64,000 bases of DNA from JACPFV01 sp038043245 (GTDB lineage Bacteria > Pseudomonadota > Gammaproteobacteria > Nevskiales > Nevskiaceae), in NCBI GenBank assembly GCA_038043245.1, contig JBBTCH010000008.1:1-64000 (forward strand), given 5' to 3'. The notes beneath the pieces were generated by a model. It ran no database searches. It was not told the origin of the DNA and worked only from the letters and a program-made list of their open reading frames with translations. Every line of letters begins with the position of its first letter. Positions within the stretch are counted from its first letter, which is position 1. Shown in pieces: positions 15,910-25,290 of this stretch. A program made the position numbers and the translations under genes.

Positions 15910-16787
15910 TGCATGACTCCAGCAGTTTTCAGAGCGGTACGCACGGTGGCGTGATGCGCAGCCGCCAGCGGCACCAGCGGCAAGCGGATGCCGGCGGGGA
16001 TGCGCTGCATTTGCTGCAAGGCCCATTTGGCGGGAATCGGATTGGATTCGACAAAGAGGTCGCGGTGCAGGCTGGCCAGCGGCGTATCCAGCTCCGCAGC
16101 GAGCTGGGCATTACCCTTCAGCGCCGCGACGCACATGCGGTGCATCGCACCCGGCGCAACATTCGCGGTAACGGAAATATCGCCATGGCAGCCCAGCAGG
16201 ATGGACTCGCGCGCGGTGGGGTCATCGCCCGAATACAGCGCGAAGGTTTTCGGCAGTCCGAGCGCCAGCAAGTCGCGGATGCGCCCGAGATCACCTTTAC
16301 CTTCCTTCAAGCCAGCAATGCCCGGCACCTGCGCCAGACGCTGCACGGTGGCAGGCAGCATGTCGCAACCGGTGCGGCCGGGCACGTTGTAAAGAATCAC
16401 TGGAATATCAACAGATTCAGACACTTTCTTATAGTGCTGGAACAGACCTTCCTGCGGCGGCTTGTTGTAGTACGGCGTAACGACCAGCACCGATTGCACG
16501 CCGGCTTTTTTGGCAGCTGCGGTCAGCTCAATGGCCTCGGCAGTCGAGTTGGCGCCAGTGCCGCCGATGATCGGGATGCGTCCGGCTGAGAACTGCACGC
16601 ACTGGCGGATCACCTCGATGTGCTCGTCCACGTCCAGCGTGGCGGATTCACCGGTGGTGCCGACGGCGACGATGGCATCGGTACCTTCGGCCACGTGCCA
16701 GTCCACCAGCGCGCGCAGACTGTCGTAGTCCACGCGGCCATCGGCCTGCATGGGCGTGACAAGTGCAACAAGGCTGCCAGTGATCAT
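15906..16787 (-). CDS. dapA: 4-hydroxy-tetrahydrodipicolinate synthase
   Basis: Condenses pyruvate with aspartate semialdehyde in lysine and peptidoglycan (DAP) synthesis. The 293-residue length is typical. The motif VGTTGESATLDVDEH is near the N-terminus, the catalytic Tyr lies in ILYNVPGRTGCDM, and the Schiff-base Lys in GIAGLKEGKGD. It is divergent from gcvR with an 88-bp gap, the same neighbourhood as in many gammaproteobacteria. Confidence 0.97.
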   Translation of the reverse strand: MITGSLVALVTPMQADGRVDYDSLRALVDWHVAEGTDAIVAVGTTGESATLDVDEHIEVIRQCVQFSAGRIPIIGGTGANSTAEAIELTAAAKKAGVQSVLVVTPYYNKPPQEGLFQHYKKVSESVDIPVILYNVPGRTGCDMLPATVQRLAQVPGIAGLKEGKGDLGRIRDLLALGLPKTFALYSGDDPTARESILLGCHGDISVTANVAPGAMHRMCVAALKGNAQLAAELDTPLASLHRDLFVESNPIPAKWALQQMQRIPAGIRLPLVPLAAAHHATVRTALKTAGVMQ

Positions 16788-16875
16788 TTCAAAAAAGGAC
16801 AGATGGGCTTGCGAGGGCGCGGATTATAGAGTGTCGCGCTGGTAAACTGCTCTCGCCCGCTCTTTTCCAGTCGAA

Positions 16876-17418
16876 ATGTCCACCCCCAACGAAAACCATC
16901 TTTCCATTTCAGTGCTCGCCAAGCCGCGACCGCAACTGGCGATGGAGCTGTTCAAGAACATTCGTGAACGCGGCTGCGAGATCGAGGATTGCCGCATCGC
17001 CCCGCTGGGCGACCGACTGGCCGCCAGTCTGGTCGTCTCCGGCAACTGGAGCGCACTCGCCAAGCTCGAAACCGCCCTGCCCGGCATCGCCACCAAGCTG
17101 GAACTGCAGGTGCAGTTCACCCGCTGCGGCGCGCGCGAACAGAACCCGGAATTCCGCCCCTATGCGGTGGACGTAATCGCGCCCCAGCAGCAGGATCTGC
17201 TGGTGCACCTGCTGGATTTCTTCAAGAAGCAGAACGTGGACGTCGCCGAGATCTCCTCGCAGAAGTACGCCTCGACCTATACCGGCGCCAGCATGTGCAG
17301 CGTACAGATGGTGCTGCACGTACCGGTCAACCAGCATCCGCAGGCCTTACGCGAATCCTTCATGGATCTCTGCGACGATCTCAACGCCGACGGCATGCTC
17401 GATCCGATCAAAACCTGA
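16876..17418 (+). CDS. gcvR: GcvR-type ACT-domain regulator
   Basis: Tandem ACT-domain protein of 180 residues. In E. coli GcvR binds glycine and blocks GcvA activation of the glycine cleavage genes. The first ACT repeat is LSISVLAKPRPQLAMELFKN..., the second YAVDVIAPQQQDLLVHLLDF, followed by QKYASTYTGASMCSVQMVLH. The order dapA-gcvR-bcp supports the call. No DNA-binding domain is present, as expected. ATG 16876. Confidence 0.85.
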   Translation: MSTPNENHLSISVLAKPRPQLAMELFKNIRERGCEIEDCRIAPLGDRLAASLVVSGNWSALAKLETALPGIATKLELQVQFTRCGAREQNPEFRPYAVDVIAPQQQDLLVHLLDFFKKQNVDVAEISSQKYASTYTGASMCSVQMVLHVPVNQHPQALRESFMDLCDDLNADGMLDPIKT

Positions 17419-17425
17419 GACTCCC

Positions 17426-17884
17426 ATGAAAATTGGCGACAAGATCCCCGATCTCACCCTGCCCGCCACGGGCGGCAAACCCATTTCCCTGATGGCGTTC
17501 AAAGGCAAGAATCTGGTGGTGTATTTCTACCCCAAGGACAATACGCCAGGCTGTACGCAGGAGGGCATCGATCTGCGCGACCTCAGAGCGCATTTCCAGA
17601 ATGCCAACACCGAGATCGTTGGACTGTCGCGTGACAGCGTGCGCAGCCACGAAAACTTCGCGACCAAGTTCGAGCTCAACTTTCCGCTGCTCGCCGACAC
17701 CGAGGAGAAAGCCTGCCAGGCCTTCGACGTGATGCGCGAAAAAACCCTCTATGGCAAAAAATATCTGGGCGTGGATCGCAGCACGTTTCTGTTTGATGCC
17801 CAGGGCGTGCTGCGGCACGAATGGAGAAACGTCTCGGTCAAGGGTCATGCCATCGAAGTGCTTGAGGCCGCCAAAGCGCTCTGA
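17426..17884 (+). CDS. bcp: Thioredoxin-dependent peroxiredoxin Bcp/PrxQ
   Basis: Reduces hydroperoxides. It has 152 residues with the peroxidatic Cys in KDNTPGCTQEGIDLRD (about residue 47). The usual resolving Cys five residues later (CxxxxC) is replaced by Ile, so this is not the classical two-Cys PrxQ arrangement. The only other Cys is in EEKACQAFDV. It begins 8 bp after gcvR. Confidence 0.93.
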   Translation: MKIGDKIPDLTLPATGGKPISLMAFKGKNLVVYFYPKDNTPGCTQEGIDLRDLRAHFQNANTEIVGLSRDSVRSHENFATKFELNFPLLADTEEKACQAFDVMREKTLYGKKYLGVDRSTFLFDAQGVLRHEWRNVSVKGHAIEVLEAAKAL

Positions 17885-17936
17885 TCGGTTCCGATGTTCC
17901 GCCGCGGGCCTCTGAACCCGCCACCGCACCCGTCGA

Positions 17937-19340
17937 ATGAAAAAGAAAATATTCGTCCTTGATACCAACGTGCTGATGCACGATCCCTCGTCGCTGTTCC
18001 GTTTTGAGGAACATGACCTGTTCATCCCGATGGTGGTGCTGGAAGAGCTCGATGCCGCCAAAAAAGGCACCTCGGAAGTCTCACGCAACGCGCGCCAGGT
18101 CAGCCGCTTTCTCGATGACCTGATGCGCGACAAGGATCACGCGCAGATCGAGAAAGGCCTGCCACTGCCGGCGCTGCAGCAGAACAACGACGACGAGAGC
18201 ATCGCCACCGGACGGCTGTTCTTCCAGACCCGCCCGCCGGACGCGACCCTGCCGCCGCTGATGCCGGGCAACAAACCCGACAACAGCATCCTGGTCACCG
18301 CGCTCGGTTTGCAGAGCGAACATCCTGGACGGCGCGTGACGATGGTGTCGAAGGACATCAACCTGCGCATCAAGGCCGCCATCGTCGGCGTGCATACCGA
18401 GGATTACTCCAACGACAAGGTGCTGGATGACCTCGACCTGCTGCCCACTGGCTACGCCAATCTGCCGGAAGATTTCTGGCAGACCCACGGCGACCAGATG
18501 GAGTCCTGGCAGGAAAAAGGACAGGCCTGCTACAAGGTCAGCGGTCCGCAGGTGAAGGACTGGTATCCAAACCAGTTCCTGTATCTGCCCGACGAAGGCG
18601 AGCGCGGGCTTGAGCTGCGCGTGCAGTCCAAGAAAAACGAGACGGCGCAGTTGCGCGTCACCCGCGACTATCGCGCCGGCAAGACCGGCGTCTGGGGCAT
18701 CCACGCCAAGAACCGCGAGCAGAACTTCGCGCTGAACCTGCTGATGGATCCGGACATTGATTTCGTCACCCTGCTCGGGGCCGCCGGCACCGGCAAGACC
18801 CTGCTGACGCTGGCCGCTGGTCTGGCGCAAGTGCTCGACGAGCCGCGCTACCGCGAGATCATCATGACCCGCGTCACCGTGCCGCTCGGCGAAGACATCG
18901 GCTTCCTGCCCGGCACCGAGGAAGAGAAGATGACGCCGTGGATGGGCGCGCTGATGGATAACCTCGAAGTGCTGACCCAGACCAGCGAGGCCGGCGACTG
19001 GGAACGCGCCGCCACCAACGAGCTGCTGGCCAAACGCATCAAGATCCGTTCGCTCAATTTCATGCGCGGTCGCACTTTTCTCAACCGCTACATCATCATC
19101 GACGAAGCACAGAACCTGACCAGCAAGCAGATGCGCACCATGATCACGCGCTGCGGGCCCGGCACCAAGATGGTCTGCCTCGGCAATCTGGCGCAGATCG
19201 ACACGCCGTATCTTTCAGAGACGACTTCGGGCCTCACGTACGTCGTCGATCGTTTTGGCGGCTGGGAGCATGGCGGCCACATCACGTTGGCGCGCGGCGA
19301 ACGCTCTCGTCTTGCCGCCCACGCTTCGGAGATCCTCTGA
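17937..19340 (+). CDS. PhoH-family ATPase with N-terminal PIN domain
   Basis: A 467-residue PIN-PhoH protein. The PIN RNase domain occupies residues 1 to about 150 (FVLDTNVLMHDPSSLFRFEE, acidic residues in VVLEELDAAKKG). The PhoH ATPase follows with Walker A GAAGTGKTLLTLAAGLA (about residue 283), Walker B RYIIIDEAQNLT, and LGNLAQIDTPYLS. PhoH2-type proteins couple RNA unwinding to cleavage. The stop overlaps the next gene (TGATG). Confidence 0.93.
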   Translation: MKKKIFVLDTNVLMHDPSSLFRFEEHDLFIPMVVLEELDAAKKGTSEVSRNARQVSRFLDDLMRDKDHAQIEKGLPLPALQQNNDDESIATGRLFFQTRPPDATLPPLMPGNKPDNSILVTALGLQSEHPGRRVTMVSKDINLRIKAAIVGVHTEDYSNDKVLDDLDLLPTGYANLPEDFWQTHGDQMESWQEKGQACYKVSGPQVKDWYPNQFLYLPDEGERGLELRVQSKKNETAQLRVTRDYRAGKTGVWGIHAKNREQNFALNLLMDPDIDFVTLLGAAGTGKTLLTLAAGLAQVLDEPRYREIIMTRVTVPLGEDIGFLPGTEEEKMTPWMGALMDNLEVLTQTSEAGDWERAATNELLAKRIKIRSLNFMRGRTFLNRYIIIDEAQNLTSKQMRTMITRCGPGTKMVCLGNLAQIDTPYLSETTSGLTYVVDRFGGWEHGGHITLARGERSRLAAHASEIL

Positions 19341-19672
19341 TGGTGCTAGGGATGATGCGTGACATGAAGGACAACGCGCTGGCGCTGTCGATGAAGAAGT
19401 GGCTCAACGAGAAATTCAGCGACCTCGGCGAAGTGCTCGACTGCTCACTCGACTCCAAAGCCTGCACGCTGGAGATGAAGCTGAAGATGCCCGGCGAAAC
19501 CGGGCCGATCATGCTCAAGCTCGACCGCTACGAAATTGAAAAGGAAAACGGCGACCGCTATATCGTTCTGCACCAATTCTCGTCGTCGCGGGAATGGGTG
19601 GGGCGACTGCTGTCGCGCCTGTTCAACGGCAAGCGTTACAAACTACCAGCGGCCGTCAGCGCCTTGCTGTAA
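19340..19672 (+). CDS. Conserved small protein of unknown function
   Basis: 110 residues, start overlapping the PhoH stop. The sequence shows an N-terminal helix (MKKWLNEKFSDLGEV), beta strands (CTLEMKLKMPGETGPIMLKL) and a final helix (WVGRLLSRLFNGKRYKLP). There are no signal peptide or membrane segments. A later ATG (MMRDMKDNA) is possible. Function unknown. Linked by overlap to phoH and by abutment to the permease gene. Confidence 0.65.
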   Translation: MVLGMMRDMKDNALALSMKKWLNEKFSDLGEVLDCSLDSKACTLEMKLKMPGETGPIMLKLDRYEIEKENGDRYIVLHQFSSSREWVGRLLSRLFNGKRYKLPAAVSALL

Positions 19673-20440
19673 GTGGAGCTGACGCTCGCCGCACTCTGCG
19701 GCTTTGCCTTTCTCGCCGGGTTCATCGACGCCGCCGCTGGCGGCGGCGGGTTGATCCAGGTGCCGGCGCTGTTCGTGCTGATGCCCGGAGTGCCGCCGGC
19801 GACCCTGCTCGGCACCAACAAGTTCGCCAGCATCTGGGGCACTTTGTCGGCGACGATCCAGTATTCGCGTCACGTCAGGCTGGACTGGCGCGTCGCCCTG
19901 CCCACCTGCCTTGCGGCACTCGCGTTCGGCTATCTCGGCGCACAGGGGGTTGCCAGCGTAGATCCCACTGTGTTCAAACCGCTGGTGTTGGTGTTGCTGG
20001 TCGCTGTTCTTGCCTACACCTTGTGGAAGAAAGACCTCGGCGCACTGCACGCGCCCAAGCTGGCCGGTCGCATGCAAATCTTTGTCGCACTGAGCACAGG
20101 CGCAGTGCTGGGTTTCTACGACGGGTTCTTTGGCCCCGGCACCGGCAGTTTTCTGGTGTTCGCCTTCGTTGGATTGTTCGGCTTCAGTTTTCTCGCCGCT
20201 TCAGCGACGGCCAAGCTGGTCAATCTCATCACCAACCTCGCCGCGCTGGCGTATTTCGCCAGCTACGGCCACGTGCTTTACGCCACGGCGATTCCAATGG
20301 CGGTTTTCAACGTGCTGGGTTCACTGCTGGGATCGCGCCTCGCGATCAAAAAAGGCAGCGGTTTTGTGCGCGCGATTTTTGTCCTGGTGGTCAGCGCGCT
20401 GATTCTGCGATTTGCCTACGACCTGCTACGCACGAGCTGA
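19673..20440 (+). CDS. TauE/SafE (TSUP) family membrane permease
   Basis: A 255-residue inner-membrane protein with 7-8 hydrophobic segments. The family motif appears twice: FIDAAAGGGGLIQVPAL near the N-terminus and GFYDGFFGPGTGSFLVF in the second half. TSUP proteins export sulfite, sulfoacetate or related anions; the substrate here is unknown. GTG 19673 directly follows the previous stop. The 3' end overlaps epmA by 15 bp on the opposite strand. Confidence 0.88.
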   Translation: MELTLAALCGFAFLAGFIDAAAGGGGLIQVPALFVLMPGVPPATLLGTNKFASIWGTLSATIQYSRHVRLDWRVALPTCLAALAFGYLGAQGVASVDPTVFKPLVLVLLVAVLAYTLWKKDLGALHAPKLAGRMQIFVALSTGAVLGFYDGFFGPGTGSFLVFAFVGLFGFSFLAASATAKLVNLITNLAALAYFASYGHVLYATAIPMAVFNVLGSLLGSRLAIKKGSGFVRAIFVLVVSALILRFAYDLLRTS

Positions 20441-21358
20441 ATCAAACGCCATCGCCTGTCTCAACTCGGGCAGGCCCAGCAACAACATCAGCAACCGGTC
20501 GACACCGAGCGCGACACCGGCGCAGTCGGGCAAGCCGGATTGCAGCGCGGAAATCAGATTCGCGTCATACGGCGGTGTTTTGCGGCCGTGTCTTTTGCGC
20601 CAATCCCGATCGTTCTTGAATCGCCGCTCCTGCTCGGCAGCGTCAGTGAGTTCGTGGAAGCCATTCGCCAGTTCGATGCCTTTCCAGAACAGCTCGAAAC
20701 GCTCGGCCACTTCGCCACGCACTTGCGCCAGCGCGGCCTGCGATGCGGGAAAGTCGTACAGCAGACACGGCACGGTCTGCCCCAATCTGGGACCGACACA
20801 TTGCGACATCCATAGATCCAGCCAGAAATCGCGATCGCGGCTCTCCGCCTCGCTCAACCCGTCCGGGCTTTGGATGCCTTCCTGCAATCGGGGGAGCGAC
20901 GCCGCAAAAGGATCAAAGCCCGCTTCGCGGAGAAACGCATCGCGGTAACTCAAGCGCTCACAGGCGATGGGTCCGCCCGCAACCGCCAACAGCGCTTCGA
21001 CCTCGTCCATCAGCCGGTGATGATCCCAGCCGGGGCGGTACCACTCCAGCATCTGGAATTCGGGGTTATGCCAGCGACCGGACTCCTCGACGCGGAACAC
21101 ATGACAAAGCTGGTAGATCGATCCGCTGCCGGCAGCGAGCAGCCGTTTCATGGCGAATTCCGGCGATGTGTGCAGCCAGCCTGCCGGACTCGTCTCGAAA
21201 CTCTCGATATGCCGGTCTACCGTTGCATATCGCGACAGGACAGGAGTATCGACTTCGAGGACCTTGCGCTCAGAAAAAAAAGTGCGGATCCGCGCCAACA
21301 GATCAGCGCGGGCACGCAGGGTCTCCAGGGTTGCGCTGGGTCCCCAGCGCACGATCAC
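20426..21358 (-). CDS. epmA: EF-P beta-lysyltransferase EpmA (GenX/PoxA)
   Basis: Class II LysRS-like enzyme lacking the anticodon-binding domain; it attaches (R)-beta-lysine to EF-P. The 310-residue length fits. Motifs are VDTPVLSRYATVDRH, LHTSPEFAMKRLLAAGSGSI, YQLCHVFRVEESGRWHNPEF and the C-terminal GVALGVDRLLMLLLG. GTG 21358 overlaps the efp stop (GTGA). EpmA, EF-P and EpmB are all encoded here. Confidence 0.96.
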   Translation of the reverse strand: MIVRWGPSATLETLRARADLLARIRTFFSERKVLEVDTPVLSRYATVDRHIESFETSPAGWLHTSPEFAMKRLLAAGSGSIYQLCHVFRVEESGRWHNPEFQMLEWYRPGWDHHRLMDEVEALLAVAGGPIACERLSYRDAFLREAGFDPFAASLPRLQEGIQSPDGLSEAESRDRDFWLDLWMSQCVGPRLGQTVPCLLYDFPASQAALAQVRGEVAERFELFWKGIELANGFHELTDAAEQERRFKNDRDWRKRHGRKTPPYDANLISALQSGLPDCAGVALGVDRLLMLLLGLPELRQAMAFDSARA

Positions 21359-21924
21359 TCCTTGACGCGCGACAGGTACTCGCCGGTGCGGGTGTCGACC
21401 CGGATCAGCTCGCCTTCATTGATGAACAGCGGCACTTTGACGATGGCGCCGGACTCCAGCTTCGCCGGTTTGTTGCCGCCGGTGACGGTATCGCCGCGCA
21501 CGCCGGGGTCGGTCTCGACGATCTTGAGCACCACCGTGTTCGGCGGCGTCACTGACATCGGCGCGCCGTTCCAGAACAGCACGCGGATGGTGTCCTGTTC
21601 CTTGAGCCATTGCGCGGCCTCGCCGACCTGCACCTTGCCGGTCTGGATCTGCTCGTAGCTGGCCGGATTCATGAAATGCCAGAACTCGCCGTCGTTGTAG
21701 AGATACTGCATCTCGACTTCTTCGATATCGGCGACTTCCCAGGTATCGCCCGACTTCAGGGTACGGTCGATGACGCGACCCGACTTGAGGCTGCGGATGC
21801 GGATGGTATTGGTCGCCTGACCCTTGCCGGGCTTGCGGTATTCGTTGTCCACGATCGAGTAAGGCTCGCCGTCGACGAGCACTTTGGTGCCCGATTTCAT
21901 CTCGTTGGTGCTGACAGTGCTCAT
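21355..21924 (-). CDS. efp: Translation elongation factor P
   Basis: Relieves ribosome stalling at polyproline. It has 189 residues from ATG 21924 (MSTVSTNEMKSGTKVLVDG). The modification loop EYRKPGKGQATNTIRI carries the Lys that receives beta-lysine. The OB domains follow (FWHFMNPASYEQIQ, DTRTGEYLSRVKE). It is divergent from epmB over 82 bp and followed by epmA. Confidence 0.97.
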   Translation of the reverse strand: MSTVSTNEMKSGTKVLVDGEPYSIVDNEYRKPGKGQATNTIRIRSLKSGRVIDRTLKSGDTWEVADIEEVEMQYLYNDGEFWHFMNPASYEQIQTGKVQVGEAAQWLKEQDTIRVLFWNGAPMSVTPPNTVVLKIVETDPGVRGDTVTGGNKPAKLESGAIVKVPLFINEGELIRVDTRTGEYLSRVKE

Positions 21925-22006
21925 GAAAAGTTCTTCCCGTAATCTTTTTCCGAAAACCGCGGCATGGATGTCGCGATCTGTTACATGGACGTAAAATGCG
22001 CCGCGC

Positions 22007-23002
22007 ATGATACAAGCAAAGACCCGGATTAGCAGCCCTGCTGCATGGCAGCGCGAGCTGGCGCAAGCCTTCACCAGACCGGACGAATTGCTGGAATTTC
22101 TGCAGCTGCCGGCCCAGCCGCGGGCTGACAGCAGTTTCCCATTGCGGGTACCGCGCGGCTATGCAGCGCGGATGATCAAAGGCGATCCGCGCGACCCTCT
22201 GTTCCTGCAGGTCTGGCCGCAGTCCGCCGAACAGATCGAGGCGCCGGGATTTATCAGCGACGCGGTCGGCGACCTGCAAGCACTGCGAGACGGCGGTCTG
22301 ATCCACAAATACCGCGGCCGTGCGTTGGTCATCGCCACCGGCGCCTGTGCGGTGCACTGCCGTTACTGCTTCCGCCGCGAATTCCCCTACGGCGAACACC
22401 TGGCAGCCCGCGACCACTGGTCGGGGGCGCTGAAAGCAATCGCCGCTGACCGTTCGATCGAGGAAGTGATCCTGTCAGGTGGCGATCCCTTGTCGCTGGC
22501 GGATGACAAGCTTGCCGAATTCGCGCAGGCGCTGGAATTTCTCCCGCAGCTGCGCCGTCTGCGCATCCACACGCGGCAGCCCGTCGTGCTGCCTGAGCGC
22601 GTGGACGACCGTCTGTGTGCCTGGCTGTCACGCGGACGCCTGCGGAAGATCATGGTGATCCACGCCAATCACGCACAAGAACTGGATGCAAGCGTGATCA
22701 AGGCGCTCAATGTTCTGCGCGAAACCGGTACGATGCTGCTCAACCAGTCCGTGCTGCTCAGGGGCATCAATGATTCCGCAGACACGCTCGTGAACCTGAG
22801 CGAAAGCTTGTTCGCCGCCGGCGTGCTGCCGTATTACCTGCACCTGCTCGACCGCGTGCGCGGCACCGCGCATTTCGAGGTCGAGGAATCGCGTGCGTTG
22901 AGCCTGATGCGTGAGATGTCCGCACGACTGCCCGGCTATCTGGTGCCGAAACTGGCGCGCGAACACGCCGGCGACCCGGCCAAACGAGTGCTGGCCTGGT
23001 GA
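22007..23002 (+). CDS. epmB: EF-P (R)-beta-lysine synthase EpmB (KamA-type radical SAM)
   Basis: Converts lysine to (R)-beta-lysine for EF-P. The 331-residue protein has the radical SAM cluster CAVHCRYCFRREFPYGE (CxxxCxxC) at about residue 113, ILSGGDPLSLADDKL, and a PLP-binding KamA C-terminal part ending YLVPKLAREHAGDPAKR. It is short compared with lysine 2,3-aminomutases, as expected for EpmB. The stop overlaps the next gene (GTGA). Confidence 0.95.
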   Translation: MIQAKTRISSPAAWQRELAQAFTRPDELLEFLQLPAQPRADSSFPLRVPRGYAARMIKGDPRDPLFLQVWPQSAEQIEAPGFISDAVGDLQALRDGGLIHKYRGRALVIATGACAVHCRYCFRREFPYGEHLAARDHWSGALKAIAADRSIEEVILSGGDPLSLADDKLAEFAQALEFLPQLRRLRIHTRQPVVLPERVDDRLCAWLSRGRLRKIMVIHANHAQELDASVIKALNVLRETGTMLLNQSVLLRGINDSADTLVNLSESLFAAGVLPYYLHLLDRVRGTAHFEVEESRALSLMREMSARLPGYLVPKLAREHAGDPAKRVLAW

Positions 23003-25077
23003 ACGTGAAGCCGGCTTCCGCCAGCGCCAGCAAGCGCATCACGGTCGTCAGTTCCGACGAGGAAACCGCCAAGCGCATCGAAAACCATCTGCGCAATGCG
23101 GGCCATGCCGTGCGCACGCAATGGCTGGATGATCTCGACAGCCTGCGCGGACTGCTCAAGCGCGACCCCCCCGATCTGATCCTTGCCGGCGACGGCGTCG
23201 CCAGTGTGATGCCGCCGGATGTGATCGCGCTGCGCAACGAACTGTCTCCCGACCTGCCGGTGATTCTGATGGCGGCGCACCGGCCCACCCCTGCCGAAAC
23301 CGTCACGGCCCTGACCGCCGGTGCCGCGGATTTCGTGTCCTACGGCGACGCCAAACACCTGCAACACCTCGAACGCGCCTGTACCCGCGAACTGAAGAAT
23401 CTCGAGCTGCTGCGGGAGTTGCGGCGCGCGCGCACCCGGCTGGCGGAGTTCGAGTCGCGCACGGCGCGCATCCTCGAAGGCACCTCCGAAGCGGTGGCGC
23501 AGGTGCAGGAAGGCATCCTGGTCCACGTCAACAAGGCTTTCGCCGTGCTGCTGGGGCACAAAGACAGTGCGACCCTTGAGGGCGTGCCGCTGATGGATGT
23601 CACGGCCGCGGATTTCCAGCCACAGGCCAAGCTGCTGCTGAAGCAATTCGCCCAGGGCAAGCTCCAGGACGGTGTGGAAACCGAACTCCAGCTGACCGCG
23701 CAGGACGGCAGCGAGATCACGCTGAACGCGCGGCTGTCACGCACGCAGCTCGAAGGCGAGCCGGCGCTGGACATCCTGGTCAAGGCCGAAGCCGCCGCCG
23801 TGGCCGTGCCTGCCAGCAGCCTGCAGGCCAGCGGGCGGCTGGAGCTGTTCAACGCCATGACCGAATACAAGGCAGGCGCCATGCCCGCCGCGCTGCTGTT
23901 GCTGCGCATTGACGAATTCAACGTGCTGGAAGACACCGTGGGCTTCCGCGATGCCGAAGAGATCGTGGTGCAGTTCATGCAGCTGCTGCGCTCGCGTCTG
24001 CCGAAGGAAGACAGCGTGTTCCGCTTCTCGACCGCGGAATTTGCCTGGCTGGCGCTGAAAGTGCCGGCAGCGGGAATCGCCGGCATGGCCGAAATCGTGC
24101 GGCGTGAGATCGCGGGCCAGCTCTACCAGAGCAAGCGGCGCGAGGCCCATCTCAAGGTGTCCATCGCCGGGCACGCATTCAACAAGGGCACCGCGCCAAG
24201 CGACATGGTCACCGCCACCGTGCAGGAATTGCGCAAGCTCTCGGCGCAGGGCGGCAATCGCGTCGGTCTGGTGGCGCCGCCCCAGACGCCCGGCTTGAAA
24301 GAAGCGACAGCGGCCGGTGGCGATCCCGCGCAAGCCGCGCAGATCAAACGCGCCATCGAGGACAACCGCCTGCGCATGTCGTATCAGTCGATCGCCAGTC
24401 TCGAAGGCGACCACCGCCAGCATTTCGACGTGCTGGTGCGCATGATCGACGAAGCGGGCAAAGAAATCTCCGGCGGCGACTTCATCCCCGCCGCCGAGAA
24501 GTTTGGTCTGGTACAAACCATCGACCGTTGGGTCATCGCGCGCGCGCTGAAAGTGCTGGCCAAGCGCGAAGGCGCCGCTGAAAGTTCGGAACTGTTCGTG
24601 CATCTCTCCGAAGCCACGCTCAAGGAACCCGACGCTTTCATCACCTGGATCCGCGAACAGCTGAAACCGCGCGCGCTGAAGCCGGACGAACTGGTGATCT
24701 CGATCCACGAAAAAATCCTTGCCACGCAGATCGGCAAGGCACAGACGCTGGCCAAAGGGCTGGCGCCGCTGCACATCCACATGCGCATCAACCACTGGGG
24801 CAGCGGCACCCAATCAAAAGAGCTGGTCGAGAAGATCCCGGTGCGCTATGTGCGTTTCGACCCGGCGTTCACGCAAAGCTTTAACGAGCCCGCCCGGCAA
24901 AAACGCATGACCGAACTGATGGAGATCGCCAAACAGCGCGGGCTCAAGACCATCTGTTCTCATGTCGAGGACGCCAATGTCATGGCGCGCCTCTGGCAGC
25001 TGGGCATCAATTACATCCAGGGACATCACATCCACGAGCCGGAAGTGGTGTTGCTGTCGACCGACCTGCCGCGCTGA
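22999..25077 (+). CDS. FimX-like degenerate GGDEF-EAL protein with REC and PAS domains
   Basis: 692 residues. The order is a REC-like domain (residues 12-125, no clear phospho-acceptor pocket), a coiled linker, PAS (about 150-260), a degenerate GGDEF (STAEF at the active site, about 344-348) and a degenerate EAL (FDVLVRM in place of the EAL motif, about residue 475). FimX of Pseudomonas has the same architecture; its EVL-type EAL domain binds c-di-GMP without hydrolysis and controls type IV pili. The role of c-di-GMP receptor is inferred. GTG 22999 overlaps the epmB stop. Confidence 0.82.
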   Translation: MNVKPASASASKRITVVSSDEETAKRIENHLRNAGHAVRTQWLDDLDSLRGLLKRDPPDLILAGDGVASVMPPDVIALRNELSPDLPVILMAAHRPTPAETVTALTAGAADFVSYGDAKHLQHLERACTRELKNLELLRELRRARTRLAEFESRTARILEGTSEAVAQVQEGILVHVNKAFAVLLGHKDSATLEGVPLMDVTAADFQPQAKLLLKQFAQGKLQDGVETELQLTAQDGSEITLNARLSRTQLEGEPALDILVKAEAAAVAVPASSLQASGRLELFNAMTEYKAGAMPAALLLLRIDEFNVLEDTVGFRDAEEIVVQFMQLLRSRLPKEDSVFRFSTAEFAWLALKVPAAGIAGMAEIVRREIAGQLYQSKRREAHLKVSIAGHAFNKGTAPSDMVTATVQELRKLSAQGGNRVGLVAPPQTPGLKEATAAGGDPAQAAQIKRAIEDNRLRMSYQSIASLEGDHRQHFDVLVRMIDEAGKEISGGDFIPAAEKFGLVQTIDRWVIARALKVLAKREGAAESSELFVHLSEATLKEPDAFITWIREQLKPRALKPDELVISIHEKILATQIGKAQTLAKGLAPLHIHMRINHWGSGTQSKELVEKIPVRYVRFDPAFTQSFNEPARQKRMTELMEIAKQRGLKTICSHVEDANVMARLWQLGINYIQGHHIHEPEVVLLSTDLPR

Positions 25078-25108
25078 AAATCCCAGCTGCACTGATACGT
25101 CGTGTATG

Positions 25109-25219
<111 letters not shown>

Positions 25220-25232
25220 TAATCTTGATAGG

Positions 25233-25277
25233 AAAGTACGGCCATGGATGGCCGGAATCTTGTACAGGACGTACTTT
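25233..25277. repeat. Imperfect palindrome upstream of the SRP RNA
   Basis: AAAGTAC (25233-25239) and GTACTTT (25271-25277) are inverted, with GGCCATGGATGGCC nested at 25240-25253 and TTGTACAGGACGTAC after it. It lies between the 3' end of the DUF1249 gene and the SRP RNA start. It may act as a terminator for the former, or be a REP-like element. Confidence 0.55.
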
Positions 25278-25290
25278 GCTGCGACGCAGT

